Part shown: piece after piece, positions 7,909 through 16,600 of the stretch
Layout of the letters: every line of letters begins with the position of its first letter
How positions within the stretch are numbered: position 1 is the stretch's first letter
Source of the DNA: Kiritimatiellaeota bacterium B1221
Lineage (GTDB): Bacteria; Verrucomicrobiota; Kiritimatiellia; SS1-B-03-39; UBA6053
Assembly (NCBI GenBank): GCA_029269125.1
Contig: JARHXX010000034.1
Location: 1 to 38,787 of the forward strand
Direction: 5' to 3'
Length of the DNA stretch: 38,787 nt
The notes under the pieces: generated by a model
What the model saw: the letters and a program-made list of their open reading frames with translations, nothing else
Database searches by the model: none
Told to the model about the DNA's origin: nothing
Program-made: the position numbers and the translations under genes

Positions 7909-8718
7909 ATGCAAGCCGCCCCCTCCATCAACCTGCCACAACCTCTTCCCCTCTGGCCCGACCAGCCGAAGCCTTTCGCATCCGAAGCGGATGGAGAATT
8001 CCCCAATTTAACCGTGTACCTTCCTGCCGCTGACCACCGCACGGGACAAACGGTTCTGATTCTGCCCGGGGGTGGCTACCAGGGCGTCTGCTCCGACCGG
8101 GAAGGGCACCGCCCCGCACAATATCTTAACGCACACGGCATTGCCGCCGCAGTGCTGGAATATCGCCACGCCCCCCAGCGACATCCCGTCCCCCTCTGTG
8201 ATGCCCAACGCGCTATGCGCGTGCTCAAAGGCTGGGCGGAGAAAAACGGTCTGAATCCGGGACAGGTCGGCGTGATGGGCCACTCCGCCGGTGGACATTT
8301 GGCTGGAAGCCTCTCCACTCAACCTGAAGTCCCCGAAAGCAAAACCGGCGATGCCACAGATGCCTACAGCTGTTTACCGGCATTTACGGTTTTGTTGTAT
8401 CCGGTTGTCAGCTTCACCACAGATTACGCCCACCTCGGTTCCCGAAAAAATTTATTGGGGGAACCTGCCGATGCGGATTTAGTGCAACAACTTTCGATCG
8501 AAAAAGCGGTCACCTCAGAAACACCACCTATGTTTATCGTGCATGCACAAGATGACCCCGGAGTAAAAGTCTCCCATTCCCTGGGACTCTTCAAAGCTCT
8601 TACCGAAAAGGGGGTCGAGGCCGATCTGCATATCTACGCGAAGGGTGGCCACGGCTTCGGCATGGCCCACAATCACGAATGGGGCCCCACCCTCCTCCGG
8701 TGGCTGGGCCGCCAATAG
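7909..8718 (+). CDS. Alpha/beta-hydrolase (esterase) copy 1
   Basis: A 269-residue alpha/beta-hydrolase of the BD-FAE/acetyl-esterase type. The oxyanion segment LPGGGY is at about residues 52-57. The nucleophile elbow GHSAGG has its Ser at 126, the acid lies in AQDD (about 215-216), and the His is in GGHGFGM (His248). An in-frame ATG at 7858 overlaps the glutaredoxin stop but adds a Pro/Ser-rich stretch unlike the paralogue, so 7909 was chosen. There is no signal peptide, so it acts in the cytoplasm. The family removes acetyl or aryl groups from sugars. Copy 2 follows at once and is clearly homologous over its full length. Confidence 0.85.
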   Translation: MQAAPSINLPQPLPLWPDQPKPFASEADGEFPNLTVYLPAADHRTGQTVLILPGGGYQGVCSDREGHRPAQYLNAHGIAAAVLEYRHAPQRHPVPLCDAQRAMRVLKGWAEKNGLNPGQVGVMGHSAGGHLAGSLSTQPEVPESKTGDATDAYSCLPAFTVLLYPVVSFTTDYAHLGSRKNLLGEPADADLVQQLSIEKAVTSETPPMFIVHAQDDPGVKVSHSLGLFKALTEKGVEADLHIYAKGGHGFGMAHNHEWGPTLLRWLGRQ

Positions 8719-8779
8719 GACAACCACCCTTTTTCAAAACGCCTTTCAAATTACACGCGCAAGCAGCCCCCACCCCATC

Positions 8780-9595
8780 ATGAATATTACCCCCTCCATC
8801 AATCTTCCCGAACTACACAGCGTCTGGCCGGAAAACCAAACCCCTTTTGCTTCTCCCGATGATGGCGTATTACCCCGCCTCAGCTTATATCTACCCAGCG
8901 AGGAGTATCGAACCGGCCAAACCGTGCTCATTTTACCGGGCGGGGGATACGGAATGGTCAGCAGTCCCAAAGAAGGACACCGTCCCGCTCAGTACCTGAA
9001 CGCCCATGGAGTTGCCGCCGCCGTCCTCGAATATCGTCATGCTCCCCAACGGCATCCTGTCCCCCTCTGCGACACCCAACGTGCGATTCGGTTGGTGCGC
9101 CAATGGGCCGGTCAAAACGGTCTGGATTCCGGACAGGTGGGTATCATGGGATTTTCTGCCGGAGGACATTTGGCAGGCAGTTTGGCCACCCAGGCGGAAG
9201 TGCCCGAAAGCCGGGCGGGCGATGCCGCAGACTCCCGCTCCCATTTTCCGGATTTCACCATCCTTCTTTATCCGGTCGTAAGCCTCACCGCGCCCTTTTC
9301 CCATTTTGGATCCCGTGACAATCTGCTGGGAACCCCTTGTGACCCCACCCTGGCTGAAAAACTATCCATAGAAAAAGCGATCACCGCGGATACCTCTCCC
9401 ATGTTTATCGCCCATGCCCAAGATGATCCAGCGGTACCTGTGGCCAACGCCCTCACTCTGACCGCAGCCTTGACCGAAAAAAATGTGAAAGCTGAACTGC
9501 ATGTCTATCCGGAAGGCGGACACGGTTTTGGGATGGCCGCCAATCATTCCTGGGGCCCCGCATTGCTCAATTGGCTGAAAAACCTCCCCCAATAA
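8780..9595 (+). CDS. Alpha/beta-hydrolase (esterase) copy 2
   Basis: A 271-residue paralogue of the preceding esterase. Nearly every landmark is kept: PSINLP near the start, LPGGGYG, EYRHAPQRHPVPLCD, the nucleophile elbow GFSAGG, AQDDPAV for the acid and GGHGFGM for the His. The ATG at 8780 is chosen because it aligns with the start of copy 1; the longer reading frame extends back over the end of that gene. The two proteins differ mainly at the residue before the nucleophile Ser (His in copy 1, Phe in copy 2) and in the region around residues 135-155, which suggests split substrate preference after duplication. Confidence 0.85.
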   Translation: MNITPSINLPELHSVWPENQTPFASPDDGVLPRLSLYLPSEEYRTGQTVLILPGGGYGMVSSPKEGHRPAQYLNAHGVAAAVLEYRHAPQRHPVPLCDTQRAIRLVRQWAGQNGLDSGQVGIMGFSAGGHLAGSLATQAEVPESRAGDAADSRSHFPDFTILLYPVVSLTAPFSHFGSRDNLLGTPCDPTLAEKLSIEKAITADTSPMFIAHAQDDPAVPVANALTLTAALTEKNVKAELHVYPEGGHGFGMAANHSWGPALLNWLKNLPQ

Positions 9596-9625
9596 CCCCC
9601 ACCGGATTTCCCCGCATTTTCCCTA

Positions 9626-9656
9626 TTGACTTCATTCCATCTAATATACTAGTATA
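9626..9656 (+). promoter_or_regulatory. Promoter with TACTAGTA palindrome, site 1
   Basis: TTGACT at 9626-9631 is a good -35. The perfect 12-base palindrome TATACTAGTATA occupies 9645-9656 and covers the expected -10 position (TAGTAT, 18-base spacer), so a bound protein would block polymerase. It lies about 95 bases before the pseudopilin gene at 9751. Related sites occur at 11355, 12120, 13590 and 18986. Confidence 0.6.
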
Positions 9657-9750
9657 CATCAGGTATGATGACTTACACAACAATTCAATTCGTGAGTTGG
9701 GCCGGAAAATTTAAACAAAATTTTGCGTGCCCCTCATCCGGTGAAACCCC

Positions 9751-10506
9751 ATGAACCCAAAAAGAGGATTCACGCTCATTGAAATGCTGGTGGTCATCGC
9801 CATCATTTCTTTGCTTATGACTTTGCTTTCCGGCGTGGTCGGTTCAGTCATGCGCCGCGCCCAGCTCACATCCTGCATGTCGAACTTACGCCAGATTCAT
9901 GCCGGCATTCTGGGTTACGCCAATGAACACCAGGGGCAACTCCCCGATAATTATGGAGGAAACCCCGGCAACCCGAATTTACCGGATGCGGATGGACGTT
10001 CCTGGCCTCACCGCATTGCCCCTTACATCGATGACCAATTCGACAATTCAGGGAACTACGTTTCGGGTCAAGCCTCCGTATTTTCCTGTCCGGCAAGGGC
10101 CGTGGTCGGCACCACATCCACCCCTTTCCCTTTAACCTACGGCGTAAACAGAAATCTCATGGTCAACCGGCTTTACACCGATGGCGGACGCAGAATCGGC
10201 TTCTTTGAGCTGGGGCAGCTGGCCGACGTCGTGCTCATTGCAGACGGCGGGCAGGTCAACGGACTCACCGCGGGTCCATCCATTGAATTTGCGTACTTTG
10301 AACATCAATGGGACAGCCCTATGTCCCTCATGGGCAATACAGACCAACCCGGAAACTTTAAAGGGATTCGTTATCGCCACATGAAGGAAGAGCAGGCTGT
10401 GGTGCTATACGCCGATGGAAGGGCAGGAACCGCCACTGCAACCTACGACAATGATCCCACTCAGGGGACCAGCTCTTTAACGGGCCAGGCATTTAGAAGA
10501 CTCTGA
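9751..10506 (+). CDS. Type II secretion pseudopilin-like protein
   Basis: A 251-residue protein with the prepilin signal KRGFTLIEMLVVIAIISLL (cleavage before Phe) and a long hydrophobic helix, then MSNLRQIHAGILGYANEHQGQLP, typical of the H-X9-DG pseudopilins of the PVC group. The terminal RHMKEEQAVVLYADGRAG segment corresponds to the H-X9-DG region, although the spacing differs. It resembles the pseudopilin at 1999 in overall plan but not closely in sequence. It lies downstream of palindrome site 1, and its stop is two bases from the following lipoprotein gene, which implies one transcript. No pilus-assembly genes are nearby. Confidence 0.85.
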   Translation: MNPKRGFTLIEMLVVIAIISLLMTLLSGVVGSVMRRAQLTSCMSNLRQIHAGILGYANEHQGQLPDNYGGNPGNPNLPDADGRSWPHRIAPYIDDQFDNSGNYVSGQASVFSCPARAVVGTTSTPFPLTYGVNRNLMVNRLYTDGGRRIGFFELGQLADVVLIADGGQVNGLTAGPSIEFAYFEHQWDSPMSLMGNTDQPGNFKGIRYRHMKEEQAVVLYADGRAGTATATYDNDPTQGTSSLTGQAFRRL

Positions 10507-10508
10507 TT

Positions 10509-11129
10509 ATGTATAAAAAAAATAAAATCAGAACGACCTCAACTCTCTTTGGATTATTGATATGGCTGAGCCTCCTCACCGCCTGCGGAAAGAAACCCCT
10601 ACCCTTGTCCGCCGAATCCGTCAGCATGGACACCCAACTCCTGCAGGCACTTTGCAAAGGTCTGCAAACAGAATCACCTTCCCCCGGAGCACTCTGGATC
10701 GTCATGCCCCCGCCCTTAAGCCAACGGGAAGGCGAAAAAGACAGAAGCACCACTTTACTGGCGGCAGCCCAAAAACAATTGCCCGACTGGCAAATACAGA
10801 TTATCCATCCCTCTGAATCCGATTTGCAGCGCTACGAAAGCCAACTGTACGGAGGAGACTTTCCGGTGAGTATGCTCCGAAACCTCATCCAAAGCGACTC
10901 CCCTCCTACCGCAATCTTTTGCTTCAAAGGGGTTCCCACCGGATCACAACCGGAGCTGCAAACCCTGTCCAGAGAATTCACTCTGGGCGGAGTAGCCACT
11001 TATGGGGAACAGGAAGCGGATCCCCTGCTGAGAATCAAAGTTCTTCGGGTGGCCGCGATCTCGGATCATGAGGGGATTTCATGGAAAACGTCCAAAGATT
11101 CTAAATGGATTCCATTCAGGGGAATCTAA
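10509..11129 (+). CDS. Lipoprotein of unknown function
   Basis: A 206-residue protein with an N-terminal basic segment, a hydrophobic stretch and a lipobox (LLTAC, Cys26), so it should be lipid-anchored in the envelope. The rest shows alternating helix and strand character: ALWIVMPPPL, then WQIQIIHPSESDLQRYESQLYGG, then PTAIFCFKGVP. This hints at a Rossmann-like or periplasmic-binding-protein half-fold, but I recognise no family. It starts two bases after the pseudopilin stop and is almost certainly co-expressed with it. Pairing with the pseudopilin in the glucan-linked region suggests a surface or assembly role; this is inference. Confidence 0.6.
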   Translation: MYKKNKIRTTSTLFGLLIWLSLLTACGKKPLPLSAESVSMDTQLLQALCKGLQTESPSPGALWIVMPPPLSQREGEKDRSTTLLAAAQKQLPDWQIQIIHPSESDLQRYESQLYGGDFPVSMLRNLIQSDSPPTAIFCFKGVPTGSQPELQTLSREFTLGGVATYGEQEADPLLRIKVLRVAAISDHEGISWKTSKDSKWIPFRGI

Positions 11130-11321
11130 ATACAGGTCTGCAGCGGTCGGCAATATAAATGCGGCCAATGACACCGGAACCCTAACCTCAAAAGATCAGG
11201 TCAAAGGATTTTACCCCCTGCCGCATCCGGAAAATGACCAATCAACCCCTCAGGCTTTTCGCCTCCCCGCCCGGTCCATGGGAACCCGGACCGGCGTCCC
11301 TCTCAAAATTAAACAATATTA

Positions 11322-11377
11322 TTTCTTTACACAGACACCAGCGGTATAATATTTTATACTAGTCTATTACTGGTACT
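11322..11377 (+). promoter_or_regulatory. Promoter with TACTAGTA palindrome, site 2
   Basis: TATAAT at 11345-11350 is a consensus -10; TTTCTT at 11322-11327 is a weak -35 at 17 bases. TATACTAGTCTA (11355-11366, 11 of 12 bases matching site 1) lies at the expected start of transcription. A second degenerate copy, TTACTGGTACTA, follows at about 11367-11378. The rest of the 280-base gap before the PEP-CTERM gene at 11409 shows nothing else I can name. Confidence 0.55.
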
Positions 11378-11408
11378 ACTTATACTTAAAAAGCCCGGAG
11401 AACACAAA

Positions 11409-12008
11409 ATGAAAAAAATGACCTTATTAACTGCAGTGCTAACATTATCAGCATCCATTGCTTCTGCAGACCTCATGTACTCAGAAGGGGGAACCGCAAC
11501 AGAGACCTCGGGGTACGGAGACTCCGGAGTTTCCTTTCAAGTGACTCAGGATATTTCTGTCACACATCTCGGATTCTATGCACTCAGTCTGGGAGGAGCA
11601 GATGTACCTTATGCCCAACTTTGGAATGTGGATACGAACACAGTACTTGGCAGCGTTTCCTGGACCCAGCCTGAAACCACCAATGACGACTGGAACTATA
11701 AAGCCCTCTCTTCAGCCGTAACCCTCACTACCGGGGTAAATTACCAGGTACAAGGAATGGCATGGTGGGTTCCCACGTATGCAGATGCAAGCGGCTTCAG
11801 CTATGGAGCGGACATTACCGGAGTCAGTTTCAAGCATAACGGTGGTTTTGCCGGCTGGACACCTGCAGCCTCCCCCAGTACAGGCACCCCCGGTGAAATC
11901 GCAACCATGGTGAATCTCCAATACAACGCAATACCAGAACCGTCCACCTGGATCATGATGTTTAGCGGAATGGGCTTGCTGCTCGTGACCCTGCGGCGCA
12001 GAAAATAA
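11409..12008 (+). CDS. PEP-CTERM surface protein
   Basis: A 199-residue exported protein: a signal peptide (residues 1-20, ending ASA), a beta-rich body with YAQLWNVDTNTVLGSVSW and VNYQVQGMAWW, and a C-terminal IPEPS motif, hydrophobic helix and RRRK tail, the PEP-CTERM signal. The body resembles DUF4082-like or other small beta-sandwich surface modules (weak). A GGAG site eight bases before the ATG supports the start. It lies under palindrome site 2 and ends in a strong intrinsic terminator, so it is a single-gene unit. Base composition is visibly more AT-rich than the housekeeping genes. A role at the cell surface during glucan use is inferred from the shared operator. Confidence 0.8.
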   Translation: MKKMTLLTAVLTLSASIASADLMYSEGGTATETSGYGDSGVSFQVTQDISVTHLGFYALSLGGADVPYAQLWNVDTNTVLGSVSWTQPETTNDDWNYKALSSAVTLTTGVNYQVQGMAWWVPTYADASGFSYGADITGVSFKHNGGFAGWTPAASPSTGTPGEIATMVNLQYNAIPEPSTWIMMFSGMGLLLVTLRRRK

Positions 12009-12030
12009 GGCCATCACCCTTGCACCCAAA

Positions 12031-12068
12031 GCCCTCTGACACTTACGTTTCAGAGGGCTGTTTTTTTT
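12031..12068 (+). terminator. Intrinsic terminator after PEP-CTERM gene
   Basis: GCCCTCTGA (12031-12039) pairs with TCAGAGGGC (12050-12058) over a ten-base loop and is followed by a run of eight T. Confidence 0.9.
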
Positions 12069-12077
12069 AAAAAAAAT

Positions 12078-12131
12078 TTGACATAACGACACAAAAACAA
12101 CTAATTTACAAATTAGTATCATCCTAGTATA
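12078..12131 (+). promoter_or_regulatory. Promoter with TACTAGTA palindrome, site 3, plus a second dyad
   Basis: A consensus TTGACA -35 lies at 12078-12083, with a TAATTT-like -10 at 12102-12107. The -10 is inside a perfect dyad, ACTAATTT-AC-AAATTAGT (12100-12117). CATCCTAGTATA (12120-12131) matches site 1 at 10 of 12 bases and falls near the start of transcription. The gene begins at 12180. Confidence 0.55.
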
Positions 12132-12179
12132 GACATTTAACCACTGGGCCGTAAGCAGAAACGAAAAAGGAACACCAGA

Positions 12180-12947
12180 ATGAAAAAATTACCCCTATTC
12201 ACAATCTTAGCAGTATTATCAATAGCTTCGATCCAAGCAGCAAACATTGTACTTGTTTCTGATTTAGGAGTGGCAACGGACGATTCCTGGTACACCCCCC
12301 TTAACACATATTTTGAGTTTGGAGGTGCTGACACCCTCAGTTTTGGCTCATTTACAGACCATACAAATCCCGGCACAATCTCCACCTTGACGGGAGCGGA
12401 CCTAATCGTTTTTACCCGAAACACCAACAGCGCTAACTTTACGGGATCAGGCGAGTCAACATTTTGGAATTCACTGGCAGCACCTATTATCATGTCATCA
12501 AATCTACTTCTCCGTGATACTCGGTTTGGCTGGGCGAACAGCAGCTCAACTACGGTGGGAGATCCAGCTGGGGCTGAGACAACCCTCAGCGCAGCAGGTG
12601 CTAGTTTTCTGGGTTTGACCGCAGGCGACCAAGATCTATTCATAAACGGAAATCAAGGCATGGCCAATACAAACACCTTTGGGGATGGCATCATATACGG
12701 TACGGATAAAAATTCTCCGCTGGGTGTTGGTATCGTCCATTGGGACGCTGGTGATTCTGCTGCGAATGGTGATGTATTTGGAGGTGAGCGCCTCTTCATA
12801 GGAACAAATTTATCCTTCACACTTAATACAGCTGGCGATACAGCTTTCAATAATGCGATTGGCACCATGATCCCCGAACCCTCCTCTATCCTGATGAGCC
12901 TTCTGGGATTCGGACTGGTCGGACTCGTTGTTCGCCGCCGGAAATAA
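12180..12947 (+). CDS. PEP-CTERM surface protein
   Basis: A 255-residue exported protein with a signal peptide (residues 1-20, ending IQA). The body opens with NIVLVSDLGVATDDSWYTPLNTYF. It closes with an IPEPS motif, a hydrophobic helix and a RRRK tail. The N-terminal part, with a strand, GADTLSFGSFTDHT and DLIVFTRNTNSANF, resembles a flavodoxin-like or ThuA-type fold, but I cannot name a family with confidence. An AGGA site precedes the ATG. It has its own promoter with palindrome site 3 and its own intrinsic terminator. Regulation together with the glucan enzymes is inferred from the operator. Confidence 0.8.
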   Translation: MKKLPLFTILAVLSIASIQAANIVLVSDLGVATDDSWYTPLNTYFEFGGADTLSFGSFTDHTNPGTISTLTGADLIVFTRNTNSANFTGSGESTFWNSLAAPIIMSSNLLLRDTRFGWANSSSTTVGDPAGAETTLSAAGASFLGLTAGDQDLFINGNQGMANTNTFGDGIIYGTDKNSPLGVGIVHWDAGDSAANGDVFGGERLFIGTNLSFTLNTAGDTAFNNAIGTMIPEPSSILMSLLGFGLVGLVVRRRK

Positions 12948-12974
12948 TCCCCGATCCATCTGGATTGAATCAAG

Positions 12975-13004
12975 CCCCGGGGTTCCTTCCCGGGGTTTTC
13001 TTTT
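12975..13004 (+). terminator. Intrinsic terminator after second PEP-CTERM gene
   Basis: CCCCGGG (12975-12981) pairs with CCCGGGG (12989-12995) and is followed by TTTTCTTTT. Confidence 0.85.
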
Positions 13005-13499
13005 GTAAATTTTAACCGCCAGGCTCTTCGTTACCGCAGCGCCTACCGGAACTTTCATACCGACGGCTATGCGATACCCGCCCCCCCCTACGCGTGAACG
13101 CTTGGGGAAAGCCATCTGAAGATGGAACCGGAATCTTTCCTGCCGGGAGCAGAGACTACACCCGGAGTTCCGACTTCAGGGCCTGTTGACTTATTCAAAA
13201 ACCGCAACCCTAACGCCAAAGGCGCGCTTCTATACCAGCCTGGGGCGGAACCCCTGGATTTTGTACCCCAAGCAGCCTAACCGCTGAAAATGCAGCCCTA
13301 TATGATTACGGTAGAGGCGTTTAACAGGGGCGTACCTTCAGTGCTTATTTTAACTTCATCTTCAGTCCAGGGGTTTTACCCTTGGCTGGGTTGGGGCCGT
13401 GACGTTGCTACTTTTAAGCTGGAATGAATAAATCAACAGACCCTTCAGGCGGCACAATCGGATGCCTTCAAGCTTTCAGTTTCAAAACCAGGGTTCCCC
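13005..13499. other. Intergenic stretch without a supported gene
   Basis: About 500 bases without a convincing gene. Frames are broken by stops every 30 to 70 codons, yet some phrases look protein-like on the plus strand (for example YRSAYRNFHTDGYAIPAPP near 13035-13090). The stretch may be a decayed gene or a non-coding repeat shared with other loci. A C-run at 13081-13088 sits in the middle. A short open frame at 13424-13609 runs through the heptamer repeat and is not credible. Confidence 0.5.
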
Positions 13500-13564
<65 letters not shown>

Positions 13565-13589
13565 AAATATTTATATTCAATTCTAGTTG

Positions 13590-13601
13590 CATACCAGTAT
13601 A
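13590..13601 (+). promoter_or_regulatory. TACTAGTA-type palindrome, site 4
   Basis: CATACCAGTATA matches site 1 at 10 of 12 bases. It lies 22 bases before the start codon of the phosphorylase-like gene; a possible -10 (TATATT, 13572-13577) is just upstream. No ribosome binding site is visible between it and the ATG. Confidence 0.5.
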
Positions 13602-13623
13602 TCTTTTAATAAAACCCAAAAAT

Positions 13624-16600
13624 ATGAAAGACTTCCACTGTATCAAAGATTTTGACCGCATGCCCCCTTTCTTTATGTCCCTGGTCAGTGCTTCGGACAT
13701 ATGGGCATTTATCTCCAGCACCGGCGGACTCACCGCAGGCCGCAAAGATGCGGAACATGCGCTTTTTCCCTACACCACCGACGACCGCATCACCGAGAAT
13801 GCAGGCAACACCGGGCCCATCACGTTGATCCGCCTTCCATCTGGAAAAATTTGGCAGCCTTTCTCTTCGGAACTTCCGGTTACCCTGCCCCGTCAACGTA
13901 ATCTCTATAAGCATATTTCAGGCGATGCACTTTGCTTTGAAGAAGTTCTCGAAGAACCCGCGCTTGCCTTCAAATACACTTGGCGAACCAGCCCCAAATT
14001 TGGACTCGTCCGTAAAGTCGAAATCAAAAATCTTTCCGACACCTCCATTAAACTGGATTACCTCGATGGCGTGCAAAACCTTCTGCCCGCCGGGGTCACC
14101 ACCCAGGTTCAACTGGAATTCAGTAACCTGCTGGACGCCTATAAACGTTCCTTTTTGGAAGAACCCGGAACACTGGCTCTCTACACCATGTCTTCCCTGC
14201 TCACCGACTTGGCCGAACCGAGTGAAGCCTTGCGCTGCACTACCGCCTGGAGCCTGGGCCTCCCCTCTGCCACAACCTTAATCTGTTCCGACCAAATTCA
14301 AAATTTTCGTTCAGGTGAAGATCTTAAATCAGAAAACGATGTCATTGCCCGCCGTGGCGCCTTCCTTTCCGCCACACAACTTACACTCCCTCCGGGTCAA
14401 AACCTTCCCTACTACCAGATCTTCGATGTGGAGCAGGATCATAGCGATGTGGCCGCGTTGCAGGTTGCGTTATCTCAGCCCGCAACCCTGCTCAAAACCC
14501 TTGAACAAGATATCGCAGACGGCACGGCGGATCTCTTCACAAAAATATCCGGAGCAGACGGCTGCCAGTGCACCGAAGATGCGGTAGCGTCGGATCACCA
14601 CTTTAGCAATGTGGTGTTTAACTGCATGCGGGGAGGACTCTTTCCCGATGGTCCTCAAATTCGAAAACATGACCTCGCACTCTATGTGGAAACATGGAGA
14701 AAAGGAACTTTGGAAACCCTCCTGAAAGCTTTCGCATCAGAACCGGAACTCATGGAATTTACGGCCTTTCAATCCGCCGTCTCTCAACTCGAAGACCCGG
14801 ACCTACAAAGACTCTGCAACCAGTATCTCCCCCTGACATTCAGCCGACGACATGGAGATCCCAGTCGCCCCTGGAATAGATTCAGCATCAACCTCACCCA
14901 CGAAGACGGAAGTCCCCGTTTAGACTTCCAGGGAAATTGGCGGGACCTTTTCCAGAATTTGGAAGCCCTCCTTCACTCCTGCCCGGCATATACTCCGCAA
15001 GTGATCTCCTGCTTTTTAAACGCCACCACTCTCGACGGCTACAACCCCTACCGCGTAACCCGTAGTGGTATCGAATGGGAGAAACCAGAACCGGACAACC
15101 CCTGGGCCAACATCGGATATTGGGGGGACCACCAAATCATCTATCTGCTCAAACTACTGGAAACTTCGGAAAAATTTTTCCCCGGCGAACTAAGCAAACA
15201 ACTCAATCAACCCCTCTTCAGTGCGGCGGACGTGCCTTATCGTCTGTTACCCTACGCAGAACTCATCTCCCGAAATGACGGCACCACAGTTCTCTTTGAC
15301 CATACCCGGGATCAACAGGTCGAAGACCGTGTTTCCCAAATCGGAGCGGACGGAAAAATGGTTCACAGCGCGGAAGGCCGCATCATCCGTGTCAGTCTGA
15401 TCGAAAAACTTCTCACCCTGACCTTGGCCAAGCTCGGGAATTTTGTTCCCGATGGCGGTATTTGGATGAACACCCAGCGTCCGGAATGGAACGATGCCAA
15501 TAACGCGCTGGCCGGCCGGGGCATCTCGGTGGTGACCTTGGGATACCTCCACCGTCATCTGCTGTTCCTGCAGAAAATTCTGTCCGACACATCCCAGTCC
15601 TCATTCAATATCTCGCCGGCATTGGCAACCTGGATGTCCGAAACCATCACCATCCTTTCCTCTCTACAGACGCCCCCCTTCAATGATCAACAACGCCGAA
15701 AAATATTAGACCAACTGGGAGCGTCCACAACCGCTTACCGGGAACTCATTTATGCGGATCAAATCTCCGGCACCCCCTGTAAAGTCTCCAAATCAGAAAT
15801 AGAAACATTGTGCACAGTGGCCCTCAAAGCTTGTGGCGATTCCCTGAAAGCCAACCGCAGACCGGATGGTATGTATCATGCGTACCAGGTCTTAAGTTTT
15901 ACGGACACCAGTTCCGCGTCCATCCGCAAACTCAATTTAATGCTGGAGGGGCAAGTCTCTATTCTTTCATCAGGAATCCTCTCCGCAGATGAAACACTCG
16001 CGCTTTTGAAAGCCCTGCGCCAAAGCGACCTTTACCGTCCCGACCAGCACTCCTACATTCTTTACCCTGACCACCGCCCTCCACGTTTCATGGAAAAGAA
16101 TCAGCTGCCCGCCAACGAAGCAGAAGCAATCCCCTTTCTCAAAACACTTCTAGAACAGAATGACACCCAAATCATCCGGAAGGACTGCAAAGGGAACCTG
16201 CATTTTCACCCCGACTTCAAAAACACCCGGGACCTGGCGAAAAGATTGGAACGCTATGGAAATAAAGAAGATCATCAGGCGGTACTCGATCTTTACGAGA
16301 CCCGGTTTGACCACCAGGCCTTCACCGGCAGGTCAGGCTCCATGTTTGGCTACGAAGGACTGGGGAGCATTTATTGGCACATGGTTGCCAAACTTTTACT
16401 CGCGGTTCAGGAATGTGTGACCCAGGCCGGCGAACAAGGTGAAACACTCGAGACCATCGAGGCGCTAAAGGCAGCCTATCTGGATGTGCGTGACGGCCTG
16501 GGCTTCCGGAAATCCCCGGAAGTATTTGGAGCCTTCCCCACAGATCCCTATTCACACACCCCATCACACGGCGGAGCCAAACAACCCGGCATGACAGGTC

